Shown: positions 1-8,547 of the stretch, one piece after another | Numbering within the stretch: position 1 is the first letter of the stretch | Layout: each line of letters opens with the position of its first letter | Assembly (NCBI GenBank): GCA_964386465.1 | Contig: CAYLTU010000053.1 | Span: forward strand, 1 to 24,691 | Reading direction: 5' to 3' | Origin: GCA-2717185 sp964386465 | Lineage (GTDB): Bacteria > Pseudomonadota > Alphaproteobacteria > UBA8366 > GCA-2717185 | DNA: 24,691 nt | Made by a program: the position numbers and the translations under genes | The notes under the pieces: generated by a model | What the model was told of the DNA's origin: nothing | What the model saw: the letters and a program-made list of their open reading frames with translations, nothing else | Databases searched by the model: none

Positions 1-2583
1 CTGGCCCGGCTGCGCGACGCACATGTCGCCAACACCACCGGCGACGTGGCCGAAGGCAAGCGGCGTTATGTCGTGCGCACCGATTGGCGCCTCACCTCGC
101 CGGAGAGGATCGAAAAGATCGTCCTTCGAAGCATCCGCGATCCGGCGACGGGGCGGATCGCGCGCGTCGCCGTCGCCGATATCGCGGATGTCGGGTTCGC
201 ATACCGCAAGCGGGAATCAAGGGCCCGGATGAACGGCCGCCGCATCATCAATTTCGGTGTCCGCAACAAGGTCGGCGTGAACGTCATCCGCACGATGGCG
301 GAGGTCAGGCTGGCGCTCGAAGAGCTCAAAGCCGGGCCAATCAAGGAGCAAGGCCTGGTCCTGGAGCAGATGTACGACGAGACCCTGTACATCGACTCGG
401 CGATCGACCTCGTCCTCAAGAATATCTGGGTCGGCGGCGCCGTGGCGGTGTTCATTCTCCTGGTGTTCCTGCGTTCAATTCGCGCGACGCTGATCGTCGC
501 CCTGGCGATCCCCACATCCGTCATCGCGTCGTTCGTCGCGATGGCGGCCTTCGGGCAATCGATCAATGTCGTCTCGCTGGCGGGTATCGCATTCGCCGTC
601 GGCATGGTGGTCGACGCGGCGATCGTCGTGCTGGAAAACATCTACCGCCTGCGGCAACAGGGGCACACCGCGCCGCAAGCCGCCTATCTCGGCGCCAAGC
701 AGGTCTGGGGCGCAATCCTCGTCTCGTCCCTGACAACCATCCTGGTGTTCGTGCCGATCCTGTTCACCGACCTGGATATCGGCCAGATATTCAGGGACAT
801 CGCGGTCGCGATCACCGTGGCCGTCGCCCTGTCGCTCTTCGTTTCGATCACGGTGATTCCGGCGCTCGCCAACCGGATGCTGGTCGGCTCGGGGACGCCG
901 AGCACGATCGGCATTCCCGGCGTCGACCGGATGGGTGCGGCATTCGTCGGCGCCACCGTGGGGTTCACGCAATACATCGTCCGGAGCCGCGCCCGCGCGC
1001 TCGGGCTGATCGCCCTCATCACCGTCGGCGCCGGTGTCACGGTATGGTCGCTGATGCCGCCGCTCGAATATCTGCCCGAAGGCGACCGCAACCTCGTGAT
1101 CGGCCGCGCGAAAGCGCCGCCCGGTTACAATCTGGCCACTACAAGCGCGCTCGCGCTCGAATTCGAACGTAAGCTCCTGCCCCATCTGGAGTCGCGTCAG
1201 AAAGCCGCCACAGGCGACGCCAACCCGCTGTCGACCAAATATTTCACCATCATCGCCCGACCGGACAGCGTCATCATCATTTCGCGCGGCGCCCAGTCGG
1301 TGCGCGCAAAAGAATTGATCCCACTGATCCGCGAGGCCACGCGCGACTACCCCGGCATCAGCACGACGGCCTACCGACCGGCAATCTTCAGAGTCGACGG
1401 CGGGACCCGAACGATTCAGCTCACCATCACGGGCGGCGAACTGGAAACGATCTTCGAGGTCGTGCGCGAGGCGCTCGACCGTGTCCGCGAAGTAATGCCG
1501 CGCAAGCAAGGCGCGCAGGTTAGCGCGTCACCGAGACTGGAATTCGGTTCGCCGGAGGTGCGGATCGCCCCCGACGCAACGAGACTGGCGGATGCCGGAG
1601 TCAGCGCCCGCGATCTGGGCCTCACGGTCGACGCCTTCAACGACGGCATCAGGGTCGATGAAATTCTCGTCGATGGCCGTTTCATGGATTTGGTCCTCGC
1701 CGGGCGCAAACCGCTTTCGGGCGAGACGCAAAATATCGCAAGCCTTCCCATCATGACGAGCCAAGGCACGACGGTACCCGTCGCGTCCTTGGCCGCGGTC
1801 CAGTTGATCGGGGGCCCGACGCAAATCATGCACGAGGATGGCAGCCGCGCCGTCGCGTTGCGCGTCCGGCCACCGCCGCTCATGCCGTTGGAAACCGCTT
1901 TGGACCTGATACGAAGCGACGTGATCGGCAAGATGGAAGCGGAAGGCCTTCCCGACGGCATCCGGCTGCGTCTCGGGGGCACGGCGGACGCGCTGACCGC
2001 CACGGCGCGCGAGCTTCGGCTCGATCTTATACTGGCCTTCGCCATCGTTTTTCTGGTGATGGCGGTGCTGTTCGAGAGCTTTTTCTACCCGCTGATCATC
2101 GTTCTGTCGGTGCCGGTCGCGACGGCGGGGGGCGTCATCGGACTGAAGGTTTTGAACCTCTACCAGTTCCAACAGCTCGACATGCTGACCCTGCTCGGCT
2201 TCGTCATCTTGATCGGCATCGTCGTGAACAATGCGATCCTGCTGGTGCATCAGACCTTGCACCACATCCGGGTTGAAGGTTACGGCCACACCGAAGCCGT
2301 CGTCGAAGCGACACGCAACCGCATACGGCCGATCTTCATGTCGACCCTGACCAGCGTCGGCGGCATGCTGCCGTTGGTGCTGTTTCCCGGCGCGGGATCG
2401 GAGCTCTATCGCGGCCTGGGTTCGGTCGTGATCGGCGGCCTTTCGCTCTCCGCAATCCTGACGCTGGCGATCGTGCCGCCGCTGCTTGCTTTGTTCGTCG
2501 GTACGCTGGAAGGATCCTACAATGCCGCAAGATCGCCCAGCTCGATTCCCGAGGCCGAACCCTCAACCCAGCAGCTTGATTAA
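1..2583 (+). CDS. RND-family efflux transporter, inner-membrane subunit (5' partial)
   Basis: The reading frame is open from base 1 to the TAA at 2581-2583, giving 861 residues; RND pumps are about 1,030-1,050 residues, so roughly the first 180 lie outside the window. An internal GTG at 46 is not the real start. The product should be a proton-driven inner-membrane pump working with a periplasmic adaptor and an outer-membrane channel. Visible hallmarks are two clusters of transmembrane helices, each after a large periplasmic loop, the TM4 motif AVGMVVDAAIVVLENIYR (one Asp where AcrB has two), and the second-half motif GIVVNNAILLVH followed by TRNRIRPIFMSTLT. This resembles the HAE1/hydrophobe group more than heavy-metal pumps, but the substrate cannot be told. 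Adaptor and channel genes are not in the window; they may lie upstream. Sure of the family, unsure of the subgroup. Confidence 0.93.
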   Translation: MARLRDAHVANTTGDVAEGKRRYVVRTDWRLTSPERIEKIVLRSIRDPATGRIARVAVADIADVGFAYRKRESRARMNGRRIINFGVRNKVGVNVIRTMAEVRLALEELKAGPIKEQGLVLEQMYDETLYIDSAIDLVLKNIWVGGAVAVFILLVFLRSIRATLIVALAIPTSVIASFVAMAAFGQSINVVSLAGIAFAVGMVVDAAIVVLENIYRLRQQGHTAPQAAYLGAKQVWGAILVSSLTTILVFVPILFTDLDIGQIFRDIAVAITVAVALSLFVSITVIPALANRMLVGSGTPSTIGIPGVDRMGAAFVGATVGFTQYIVRSRARALGLIALITVGAGVTVWSLMPPLEYLPEGDRNLVIGRAKAPPGYNLATTSALALEFERKLLPHLESRQKAATGDANPLSTKYFTIIARPDSVIIISRGAQSVRAKELIPLIREATRDYPGISTTAYRPAIFRVDGGTRTIQLTITGGELETIFEVVREALDRVREVMPRKQGAQVSASPRLEFGSPEVRIAPDATRLADAGVSARDLGLTVDAFNDGIRVDEILVDGRFMDLVLAGRKPLSGETQNIASLPIMTSQGTTVPVASLAAVQLIGGPTQIMHEDGSRAVALRVRPPPLMPLETALDLIRSDVIGKMEAEGLPDGIRLRLGGTADALTATARELRLDLILAFAIVFLVMAVLFESFFYPLIIVLSVPVATAGGVIGLKVLNLYQFQQLDMLTLLGFVILIGIVVNNAILLVHQTLHHIRVEGYGHTEAVVEATRNRIRPIFMSTLTSVGGMLPLVLFPGAGSELYRGLGSVVIGGLSLSAILTLAIVPPLLALFVGTLEGSYNAARSPSSIPEAEPSTQQLD

Positions 2584-2635
2584 TTAGTTGTTAAGCAATT
2601 GGAAAATAGAAGGTAGTAATGCCTCACGCACACCT

Positions 2636-2652
2636 AGGAGGACCGATCATTG
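2636..2652 (+). promoter_or_regulatory. Strong Shine-Dalgarno deciding a TTG start
   Basis: AGGAGGA at 2636-2642 is followed by a 7-base spacer and TTG at 2650. No ATG or GTG in the same frame is so well placed, and the frame from this TTG opens directly with a signal peptide. This near-consensus site would offset the weak start codon. Confidence 0.7.
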
Positions 2653-3882
2653 CCGAAACGAATTCAACTACTTTACGCAGGCGCTTTGATCGCCAGTTTC
2701 AGTCTTCTCGCGGCTCCGCTGACGAGCGCCGATGTGCGCGTGTGGACCGACAAAGAAAGCGTAATATTGAAGGGTGACCTGAAAGGCCTTGAAATACTGC
2801 CCTCCGGCGCTCCCGGCCAAAGCCAGAGCGCCCCAAGAGCGGCGCCAAGCAAACCGGCCCTTGAAAAACCGGCAAGACCGGACAGCGGTGCGAAAAGCGC
2901 AAAGAAGAAGAGCAGGAAAGGCAAAAAGAGCCGTAATGCCGGTAGTGGCGCATCGAGGACGCTTCGCGTTGGAAAAGGCGAGGAACTAAAGTTTCCCAGC
3001 GAAGCGGCCAAGGTCGCCAACGATGGCGACACGATTGAAATCAAGGCCGGCGTCTACGTCGATTGCGCCATATGGAAGGCGAACAACCTGACGATCCGCG
3101 GTATCGGCGGCCGTGCCCATGTCAAAAACGAAATTTGCGGCGGCAAAGGCATTTGGAACATCACCGGTAACAATACCACCATCGAGAATATCGAATTTTC
3201 CGGCATGATAAATAAATCCAAGAACGGGTCCGGAATCCGCATGCAGGGCGTAAGCCTGACGGTACGAAATTCCTATTTCCACGATGGCGAGCAAGGCATC
3301 CTTGGCGGTCGCAAGCCGGGAAACGTCATCCTGATCGAGGACACCGAGTTCGCCCGGCTGGGTAAAGCGGGAAGGGCGCATCCGATTTACATCAACAACG
3401 CGGATTCGTTCACGTTACGGCGCAGTTACATCCATGGTTGCGTCGACGAAGGGAACTGCCTCAAGACCCGCGCCAAGCACAGCGTCGTCACATGCAACGT
3501 CATTGCCAGCATGGATAGCGACAGTTCGTGGGAGGTCGATTTCCCCAACGGCGGCTTGGTCGAGGTCCGCAACAATGTCATCCAGCAGGGTGCCAAGAGC
3601 GCGAACAACAACATCATCGGCTTTGCCAAAGAGACAAAAAAGCCAAAGAAGCGCAACAGCACACAGAAATTTGTTTTTGAAAACAATATCGTCATCAACG
3701 ACAAAGGTAAGGGCAAGTTCATCGTCGTGACAAAACGCGAAAACACCGAAGTCGTCATTAAAGGAAACAAGTTCATCGGCGGCGGTAAGCTCGCTTACGA
3801 AGAGGGCAACGAGCGAATTTCCAACCGTTCGGCGGCCGGCCTTAAAGACTACCCGGCCCTCCCCGCCGCCTGCGCGAAATAG
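2650..3882 (+). CDS. Secreted right-handed parallel beta-helix protein
   Basis: A 410-residue protein starting at TTG 2650, chosen because an AGGAGGA ribosome site (2636-2642) sits 7 bases upstream and the frame begins with a signal peptide (about residues 1-27, likely cut after LTSA). A proline/lysine-rich linker follows, very basic around residues 78-98 (AKKKSRKGKKSR). From about residue 104 the sequence reads as pectate-lyase-like beta-helix coils: GDTIEIKAGVY, NLTIRGIGG, NTTIENIEFSG, SLTVRNSYFHDG, SFTLRRSYIHG, LVEVRNNVIQQG, KFVFENNIVIN. Several cysteines could form disulfides. Such folds usually bind or cleave polysaccharide, but I see no clear catalytic set, so enzymatic activity is not claimed. 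The gene is A/T-richer than its neighbours, and is separated by 66 bases from the efflux gene and by 18 from the convergent cca gene. Function unknown. Confidence 0.85.
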   Translation: MPKRIQLLYAGALIASFSLLAAPLTSADVRVWTDKESVILKGDLKGLEILPSGAPGQSQSAPRAAPSKPALEKPARPDSGAKSAKKKSRKGKKSRNAGSGASRTLRVGKGEELKFPSEAAKVANDGDTIEIKAGVYVDCAIWKANNLTIRGIGGRAHVKNEICGGKGIWNITGNNTTIENIEFSGMINKSKNGSGIRMQGVSLTVRNSYFHDGEQGILGGRKPGNVILIEDTEFARLGKAGRAHPIYINNADSFTLRRSYIHGCVDEGNCLKTRAKHSVVTCNVIASMDSDSSWEVDFPNGGLVEVRNNVIQQGAKSANNNIIGFAKETKKPKKRNSTQKFVFENNIVINDKGKGKFIVVTKRENTEVVIKGNKFIGGGKLAYEEGNERISNRSAAGLKDYPALPAACAK

Positions 3883-3900
3883 CCAAACCGGTCGGTAATT

Positions 3901-5127
3901 TCAGGTCCGCTTGTCGATCTCCCTATCAAGCTGGGCGAGGCACGCGTCTCGGTCGGCAGCGAATTTACCGTCGACCCACCATAGCTCGACCGTCTGCAGA
4001 ATTTCGCCGACAGCAGGGCCACGGGCGATACCGCGCTCCAGAACGTCGTTGCCACCAACCGGAAACGCCTTCGACGTCCAGGAATCGGCCAACGCGATCA
4101 GCACTTCCCAGCCCCTGTCATTCGCATCGCCCGCCCAGCGGAGCAACACGACCTCGCGGAACGCCGCCGCACCCAACCGGTAAATAAGCCGCCGACGCGC
4201 GATCTCATCGAGCGTGGGCGAAACGTCTTCAACCGCAATCGTCGTAAGATAATCGCGTTCGGCGTTCGAAAGCCGCAAGCGATCCGCCACATTCGACAAT
4301 GACTTGATATCGCTCGCCAGCAGTGCCGCCAATCGGCGCATCGGATCGACCGTCGTGCCGGTTCGCGATTCGATGGCAATAAGGTGTTCGAGCTGAGGCA
4401 AATTCTCCGCTTCCGGCAGGAAATGCACAAATATATCGGCGTCGCGCATCAGGCGCAGGGCCGGCAGCGGATCCGGAGCCTGAAGCAACTTCATCAGCTC
4501 GGCACGCACCCGCTCGCCGGAAATTTTCGGCAGACGCGGCGCCAGCATGCGGCAGGCTTCCAACGCGGCCGTATCCGGCGGCGGCGTCCCGTAATGGGCA
4601 TAGAACCGGAAAAACCGCAGCAGCCGCAGGACATCCTCGACGATCCGGTCATGCGCATCGCCGACGAAACGGACCCGGCCCGCCGCCAAATCCGACCGGC
4701 CGTCGAATGGATCATGGATCGTCCCGTCGGGACCGAGGGAAATCGCGTTCATCGTCAGGTCTCGTCGCGCGGCGTCCGCTTCCCAATCATCGGTGAACTG
4801 GACCGTCGCCCGGCGGCCATCGGTTTCCAAATCGACCCGCAAGGTAGTGATTTCGAACGATTTGCTCCCCGCGACCGCGGTTATCGTGCCGTGATCGAAC
4901 CCCGTCGGGATGGCGCGGATACCGGCGGCCTGCAGTGCGTCGATAACGCTCTCCGGCACGGCGTCGGTCGCCATGTCGATATCGCCGATCGGGCGGCCCA
5001 GCAACGTATCGCGCACGCAGCCGCCGACAAATCGCACCGCGTGGCCGGCGCCTTCCAGCGCCGTCACGACGGCGCGCGTTTCAGGCTCGTCCATCCAATC
5101 GGCCCGCACGGTATCCGGAAAGGTCAA
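3901..5127 (-). CDS. cca: CCA tRNA nucleotidyltransferase / poly(A) polymerase family protein
   Basis: A 408-residue class II nucleotidyltransferase that adds or repairs the 3' CCA end of tRNA using CTP and ATP, in the cytoplasm. Visible are the GG...RD nucleotide-binding motif (VRFVGGCVRDTLLGRP, about residues 31-46), the metal-binding DID (49-51), the RRDLTMNAIS motif (121-130) and the neck-domain RFFRFYAHYG. No C-terminal HD phosphohydrolase domain is evident, and the length fits the alphaproteobacterial form. The start is TTG at 5127, four bases after the DUF6111 stop, with GAGG about 10 bases upstream; a GTG at codon 7 or ATG at codon 12 are alternatives. It is the last gene of a four-gene minus-strand operon and meets the beta-helix gene end to end. 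Poly(A) polymerase activity cannot be excluded from sequence alone. Confidence 0.93.
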   Translation of the reverse strand: MTFPDTVRADWMDEPETRAVVTALEGAGHAVRFVGGCVRDTLLGRPIGDIDMATDAVPESVIDALQAAGIRAIPTGFDHGTITAVAGSKSFEITTLRVDLETDGRRATVQFTDDWEADAARRDLTMNAISLGPDGTIHDPFDGRSDLAAGRVRFVGDAHDRIVEDVLRLLRFFRFYAHYGTPPPDTAALEACRMLAPRLPKISGERVRAELMKLLQAPDPLPALRLMRDADIFVHFLPEAENLPQLEHLIAIESRTGTTVDPMRRLAALLASDIKSLSNVADRLRLSNAERDYLTTIAVEDVSPTLDEIARRRLIYRLGAAAFREVVLLRWAGDANDRGWEVLIALADSWTSKAFPVGGNDVLERGIARGPAVGEILQTVELWWVDGKFAADRDACLAQLDREIDKRT

Positions 5128-5131
5128 GGCG

Positions 5132-5416
5132 TCACTGCCTCGGATTGCCCGGGACGATCTTTCCGTCTTCGAAACGCGGTGTCCGGTACGCTTCGGTCGG
5201 CGCGTCGCCGGGAATTATCGCCATGACGACGAGCACGAGGGCGGTCAGCGCGGCACCGGCGGACACCGTCCAAACCCAGGGAAAATCCTCCCAAGGCGAT
5301 ACCTCGCGCCCATGCGCTTCGGCCAACTTCCGCCGCTGTGTTGTCCACCAATAGATCAGATAGACAAGGAACGGCGCCAGAAACGGCAGCGCGACGGTGA
5401 GGAGTTTACGGGTCAT
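5132..5416 (-). CDS. DUF6111-type small membrane protein
   Basis: A 94-residue protein starting at ATG 5416 that overlaps the Nudix stop codon as ATGA, so it is translationally coupled. The frame extends further upstream inside the Nudix gene, but the first helix begins right after this ATG (MTRKLLTVALPFLAPFLVYL). Two transmembrane helices are visible, about residues 5-24 and 48-68, joined by a basic loop (TTQRRKLAEAHGRE) and followed by a short polar tail. The size, the aromatic YWW end of helix 1 and the position between a CoA pyrophosphatase and a CCA enzyme match the uncharacterised alphaproteobacterial DUF6111 family. No catalytic residues are apparent; function is unknown. Confidence 0.85.
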   Translation of the reverse strand: MTRKLLTVALPFLAPFLVYLIYWWTTQRRKLAEAHGREVSPWEDFPWVWTVSAGAALTALVLVVMAIIPGDAPTEAYRTPRFEDGKIVPGNPRQ

Positions 5417-6024
5417 TTTCCTGCCAGAACATTGGAGAGATTGACCAGCATTCCGGCGGTCGCGCCCCAAATATAGCGGTTTTCAAAGGGCAGTACGTAA
5501 AAAGTCCGTTCGACTCCCTGGTCCGTCCGCGATTCGAGAACGTGATTACCGGTATCGAGAACGAAGGAAAGCGGGACCTCGAACACCTCGGCCACTTCGA
5601 ACGGGTCGGCCTGCACGTCGAAGGGTGGGTTGACGAACCCGACGAAGGGCGTCACCCGGTAACCGGAGCGCACGATGTAATAGTCGAGCGTGCCGATGAT
5701 TTCGACCCGGTCCGGCGGCAGCCCGACTTCCTCTTCCGCCTCGCGCAGCGCCGCCGCCTGATGGCTGGGATCTTCCGGTTCGACCCGACCGCCCGGAAAA
5801 CTGATCTGTCCGGCATGATCGTGCAGATGGGCGGTTCGCTGCGTCAGCAGAACCGTCAGGCCGCCCGGGCGGTCGACCAGCGGCACCAGTACCGCCGCGG
5901 GGGTGAGATCCTCGCGCGGTCGCATGGTTGGATTCAGATCGTGATCGCCACGTTGTCCGGACCAACGATCCGTCGCTTTGCCGGTCAAGGCGTCGAATCG
6001 CTTCTGTATCTCGTCGCGCTGCAT
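5413..6024 (-). CDS. Nudix hydrolase, CoA pyrophosphatase type
   Basis: A 203-residue Nudix protein predicted to split coenzyme A or acyl-CoA into phosphopantetheine and 3',5'-ADP in the cytoplasm. The CoA-specific signature LTQRTAHLHDHAGQISFPGG runs straight into the Nudix box, whose core REAEEEVGL supplies the metal-binding glutamates. The C-terminal YIWGATAGML is also typical of this subfamily. Start ATG 6024 lies 3 bases after the DUF1285 stop, and the stop overlaps the start of the DUF6111 gene, so it is the second gene of a tight operon. The family is clear; the exact substrate is inferred from the UPF0035-like signature, and other nucleoside-diphosphate derivatives remain possible. Confidence 0.92.
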   Translation of the reverse strand: MQRDEIQKRFDALTGKATDRWSGQRGDHDLNPTMRPREDLTPAAVLVPLVDRPGGLTVLLTQRTAHLHDHAGQISFPGGRVEPEDPSHQAAALREAEEEVGLPPDRVEIIGTLDYYIVRSGYRVTPFVGFVNPPFDVQADPFEVAEVFEVPLSFVLDTGNHVLESRTDQGVERTFYVLPFENRYIWGATAGMLVNLSNVLAGK

Positions 6025-6027
6025 GCG

Positions 6028-6582
6028 TTACTCCACGGTCGCGCCCAGAGCGAACAGGACGCCGCCGCTCCAAATTCCCAGTTCGGTCTCGTCGCCGTCC
6101 CAATGTTCCTCGGCCAAATCAACCAGATCGTAGAAGATCGGCCGCGTGATCAGCGCTTCGAGATTGTTTCGTACCATTATGTAAGGTGACGGCTCGCCGG
6201 TTTCAGCGTTTTCCGCAATTCGTAGCGGATGGTGCGAGTCGACCCGCACGATCTCGTCCAAATTGGTGCGGAAACACAGCACCTGATCCTTGCCCTTGCC
6301 TTCCAAACTCATCTCAACGGCGGTGAAGGGGGCATCCTCGACCTCGATCCGGCCGCGTTCCACGGGCGTCACCAGCCAGTAGCCTCCATCCGCTTCGCGC
6401 CGCAACACGGTCGAAAACAGTTTGACCAGCGCGAGGCGCCGGATCGGCGACCCCTGATGGTACCACGTGCCGTCGCGCGCGATCCGCATCTGGAAACGAT
6501 CGGGGTCCGCCGGATCGACGGCAACCGGCTGGTCTTCGATCATTTTTTCGAGATGATCTGGTTTCTGGGGTTGCACGCTCAT
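6028..6582 (-). CDS. DUF1285 domain-containing protein
   Basis: A 184-residue soluble protein without signal peptide or membrane helix. Motifs fitting DUF1285 are MRIARDGTWYHQGSPIRRLALVKLFSTVL near residues 32-60, GYWLVTPVERGRIEVEDAPF and the central VDSHHPLRI. It is the first gene of the minus-strand operon leading to the Nudix, DUF6111 and cca genes, with 3 bases to the next start. The start is ATG 6582, with a weak GGTGG upstream. The family is structurally known but has no established biochemical role. It lies back-to-back with the MoxR operon, an arrangement I recall from other alphaproteobacteria, but the window alone does not prove a functional link. Confidence 0.9.
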   Translation of the reverse strand: MSVQPQKPDHLEKMIEDQPVAVDPADPDRFQMRIARDGTWYHQGSPIRRLALVKLFSTVLRREADGGYWLVTPVERGRIEVEDAPFTAVEMSLEGKGKDQVLCFRTNLDEIVRVDSHHPLRIAENAETGEPSPYIMVRNNLEALITRPIFYDLVDLAEEHWDGDETELGIWSGGVLFALGATVE

Positions 6583-6633
6583 CGAACGCCACCCATGCTA
6601 TTATACCGACGTTTCACCTAAGGAGATTAGGTC
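6583..6633. promoter_or_regulatory. Divergent intergenic region between the DUF1285 and MoxR operons
   Basis: These 51 bases must carry or adjoin the start signals for two operons. On the minus strand there is a perfect TATAAT (6605-6600), but no good -35 at the right distance. On the plus strand TATTAT (6599-6604) overlaps it, with the nearest TTGCAC 22 bases upstream, which is too far for a normal promoter. AAGGAGA (6620-6626) is the MoxR ribosome site. The -10-like elements are therefore suggestive only; some promoter elements may lie inside the neighbouring genes. Confidence 0.35.
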
Positions 6634-7641
6634 TTGAGCCCGTCCGACGCCAGTGCTCCCGAGCATGAAGATCTCGTTGCGGAAATTGAAAAACTGGGCG
6701 ACCGACTGGCCGCCGCGCGCGCCAGTATCGGTAAAGTCATCTTCGGCCAATCTCACGTCATCGATCTTAGTTTGACCACCTTGTTGTCCGGCGGTCACGC
6801 CCTTTTGATCGGCGTGCCGGGACTGGGCAAGACCCGCCTTGTGGAAACCATGGGTCTGGTGCTGGGCCTTCAGGACAGCCGCATACAATTCACGCCCGAC
6901 CTCATGCCGGCGGATATACTGGGATCTGAAGTGCTCGAAGAGTCGGAATCAGGCCGCCGCTCCTTCCGGTTCCTGCAGGGCCCGGTATTTTGCCAGGTCC
7001 TGCTGGCCGACGAAATAAACCGCGCCAGCCCGCGCACGCAGTCCGCCCTGCTGCAGGCGATGCAGGAACATCGGGTTTCCGTCGCCGGCCAGTCTCATGA
7101 ATTGCCGAAACCGTTTCACGTGCTCGCGACACAAAACCCGCTCGAACTGGAAGGCACTTATCCGCTTCCGGAAGCACAGCTTGACCGTTTCCTGATGGAA
7201 ATCGATGTCGGCTATCCCGAAGAAGCGGCGGAGCGGGAAATCATGCTGGCGACAACCGGGATTTCGGAGGCCCAGGCGGAAGCGATATTTTCCGCCGACG
7301 AGTTGATCGCCGCACAGCGCTTGGTGCGCAGTATCCCGGTGGGAGAGCGGATCGTCGAGGCTGTCCTGCGCATCGTACGGGCGGGCCGTCCGGAAACCAG
7401 CGACTTAACCGACGTCGTGAGTCATGTGTCCTGGGGCCCCGGCCCGCGCGCGAGCCAGGCGTTGATGCTGGCTTGCCGCGCGCGCGCACTGATCGATGGT
7501 CGCCTCGCGCCTTCCGTCGAAGATGTGCTCTCCCTGGCCGATCCGGTACTGCGGCACCGCATGGCATTGAACTTCGCGGCGCGCGCCGAAGGGATTACAA
7601 TCGATCAGATAATCGACCGGTTGTGCGAGCCCTTGCGCTAG
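6634..7641 (+). CDS. MoxR-family AAA+ ATPase
   Basis: A 335-residue cytoplasmic AAA+ ATPase of the MoxR clade, expected to form hexamers that remodel or mature protein complexes together with VWA-domain partners. Walker A is GVPGLGKT (residues 60-67), Walker B VLLADE (122-127), sensor 1 the Asn in LATQN (168), and the arginine-finger region is EAQLDRF (180-186). WGPGPRASQAL marks the C-terminal lid with sensor 2. The TTG start at 6634 is chosen for the AAGGAGA ribosome site 7 bases upstream; no better start is in frame. It is first in an operon with DUF58, DUF4159 and a large membrane protein, the usual MoxR partners. All key ATPase residues are present, so it should be active. The client protein is unknown. 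Confidence 0.95.
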   Translation: MSPSDASAPEHEDLVAEIEKLGDRLAAARASIGKVIFGQSHVIDLSLTTLLSGGHALLIGVPGLGKTRLVETMGLVLGLQDSRIQFTPDLMPADILGSEVLEESESGRRSFRFLQGPVFCQVLLADEINRASPRTQSALLQAMQEHRVSVAGQSHELPKPFHVLATQNPLELEGTYPLPEAQLDRFLMEIDVGYPEEAAEREIMLATTGISEAQAEAIFSADELIAAQRLVRSIPVGERIVEAVLRIVRAGRPETSDLTDVVSHVSWGPGPRASQALMLACRARALIDGRLAPSVEDVLSLADPVLRHRMALNFAARAEGITIDQIIDRLCEPLR

Positions 7642-7658
7642 TGGACACAGTCTAACAT

Positions 7659-8546
7659 ATGGCACCCCTACAACGGCTGGAGCTTCAGAATCAGGCGGCT
7701 CGTGCTTCGGGCGGCTTACCGCCTCTGCTTCTGGCCGCGGAGCGCGTCGCATCGACTGTCGCGCAGGGCGTGCACGGCCGCCGCCGCGTCGGCCAGGGCG
7801 AAACCTTCTGGCAGTTCCGGCGTTACGAAACCGGCGACGCGGCAAATTCAATCGACTGGCGGCAGTCCGCGAAATCGCAACATTTGTACGTGCGCGAAAC
7901 CGAATGGGAAGCCGCGCAATCCGCCTGGCTTTGGCGCGATAGCTCGCCCTCGATGCACTACAGTTCCGGTGGCGACCTGCCGACGAAGGCGGCCCGGGCG
8001 GACCTGCTTCTGCTATCGCTCGCGATGCTGCTCATGCGCGCCGGGGAGCATTTTGCCCTGTTGGGGAGCGCGCGCCGTGCCCGCACCGGGCGCGTCGCCT
8101 TCGACCGGTTGGTGGATCACATGCTGCGGAACGCCGTCGAAGCGGACAGCCTGCCGCCCTATCAGCCCTTACGCCGGTATTCACAGGTAATCCTGCTGGG
8201 CGATTTCCTGTCGCCGCCGGACGAGATCAGTGCGCGGATTTCAGCCCTGGCCGCGCGCGGCGTAAACGGCCTTTTCCTGCAGATTATCGATCCGGCCGAG
8301 CGGGAGCTCCCGTTTCGCGGCCGAATCCGGTTCGAAGGGTTCGAAAACGAGGGCGAAACAGTGCTCGGCCGGGTACAGTCCGCCCGCGACGCCTACCGTT
8401 CCAAATTTTCGCTGCACTGCGAAGCGCTGCAGGACATAGCGCGCCGGACGGGATGGGTATATCTGCAGCACGGTACCGACAAATCCGCGGAATCGGCACT
8501 GCTAAATCTTTATACGGCGTTGGCGCCGCAGCATTCGGTCGGCTGA
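7659..8546 (+). CDS. DUF58 domain-containing protein with intact VWA-type MIDAS
   Basis: A 295-residue protein without a signal or membrane helix. The DUF58 core spans residues 54-82 and includes RRYETGDAANSIDWRQSAKS and the YVRETEWE that follows. Next comes LWRDSSPSM, whose D94-S96-S98 form the DxSxS metal-ion-dependent adhesion site of a VWA fold; VILLGD near 177-182 gives the later aspartate. DUF58 proteins are coded beside MoxR ATPases and are thought to act as adaptors or substrates for them. The gene starts at ATG 7659, 17 bases after the MoxR stop, with a weak ribosome site; its stop is one base before the next ATG, implying translational coupling. Role inferred from family and context. 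Confidence 0.93.
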   Translation: MAPLQRLELQNQAARASGGLPPLLLAAERVASTVAQGVHGRRRVGQGETFWQFRRYETGDAANSIDWRQSAKSQHLYVRETEWEAAQSAWLWRDSSPSMHYSSGGDLPTKAARADLLLLSLAMLLMRAGEHFALLGSARRARTGRVAFDRLVDHMLRNAVEADSLPPYQPLRRYSQVILLGDFLSPPDEISARISALAARGVNGLFLQIIDPAERELPFRGRIRFEGFENEGETVLGRVQSARDAYRSKFSLHCEALQDIARRTGWVYLQHGTDKSAESALLNLYTALAPQHSVG

Positions 8547-8547
8547 C

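Noticed and set aside
475..1509. 344-codon open frame on the minus strand within the efflux gene
   Set aside because: Antisense shadow of a well-conserved RND protein; the translation is rich in Arg, Asp and Gly with no domain pattern.
4384..5226. 280-codon plus-strand frame over the cca gene
   Set aside because: It is opposite to catalytic motifs of the CCA enzyme and shows no ribosome site or family motif.
6571..6604. TTGCAC...TATTAT as the MoxR promoter
   Set aside because: The spacer is 22 bases, well outside the usual 16-19, so it is not reported as a promoter.
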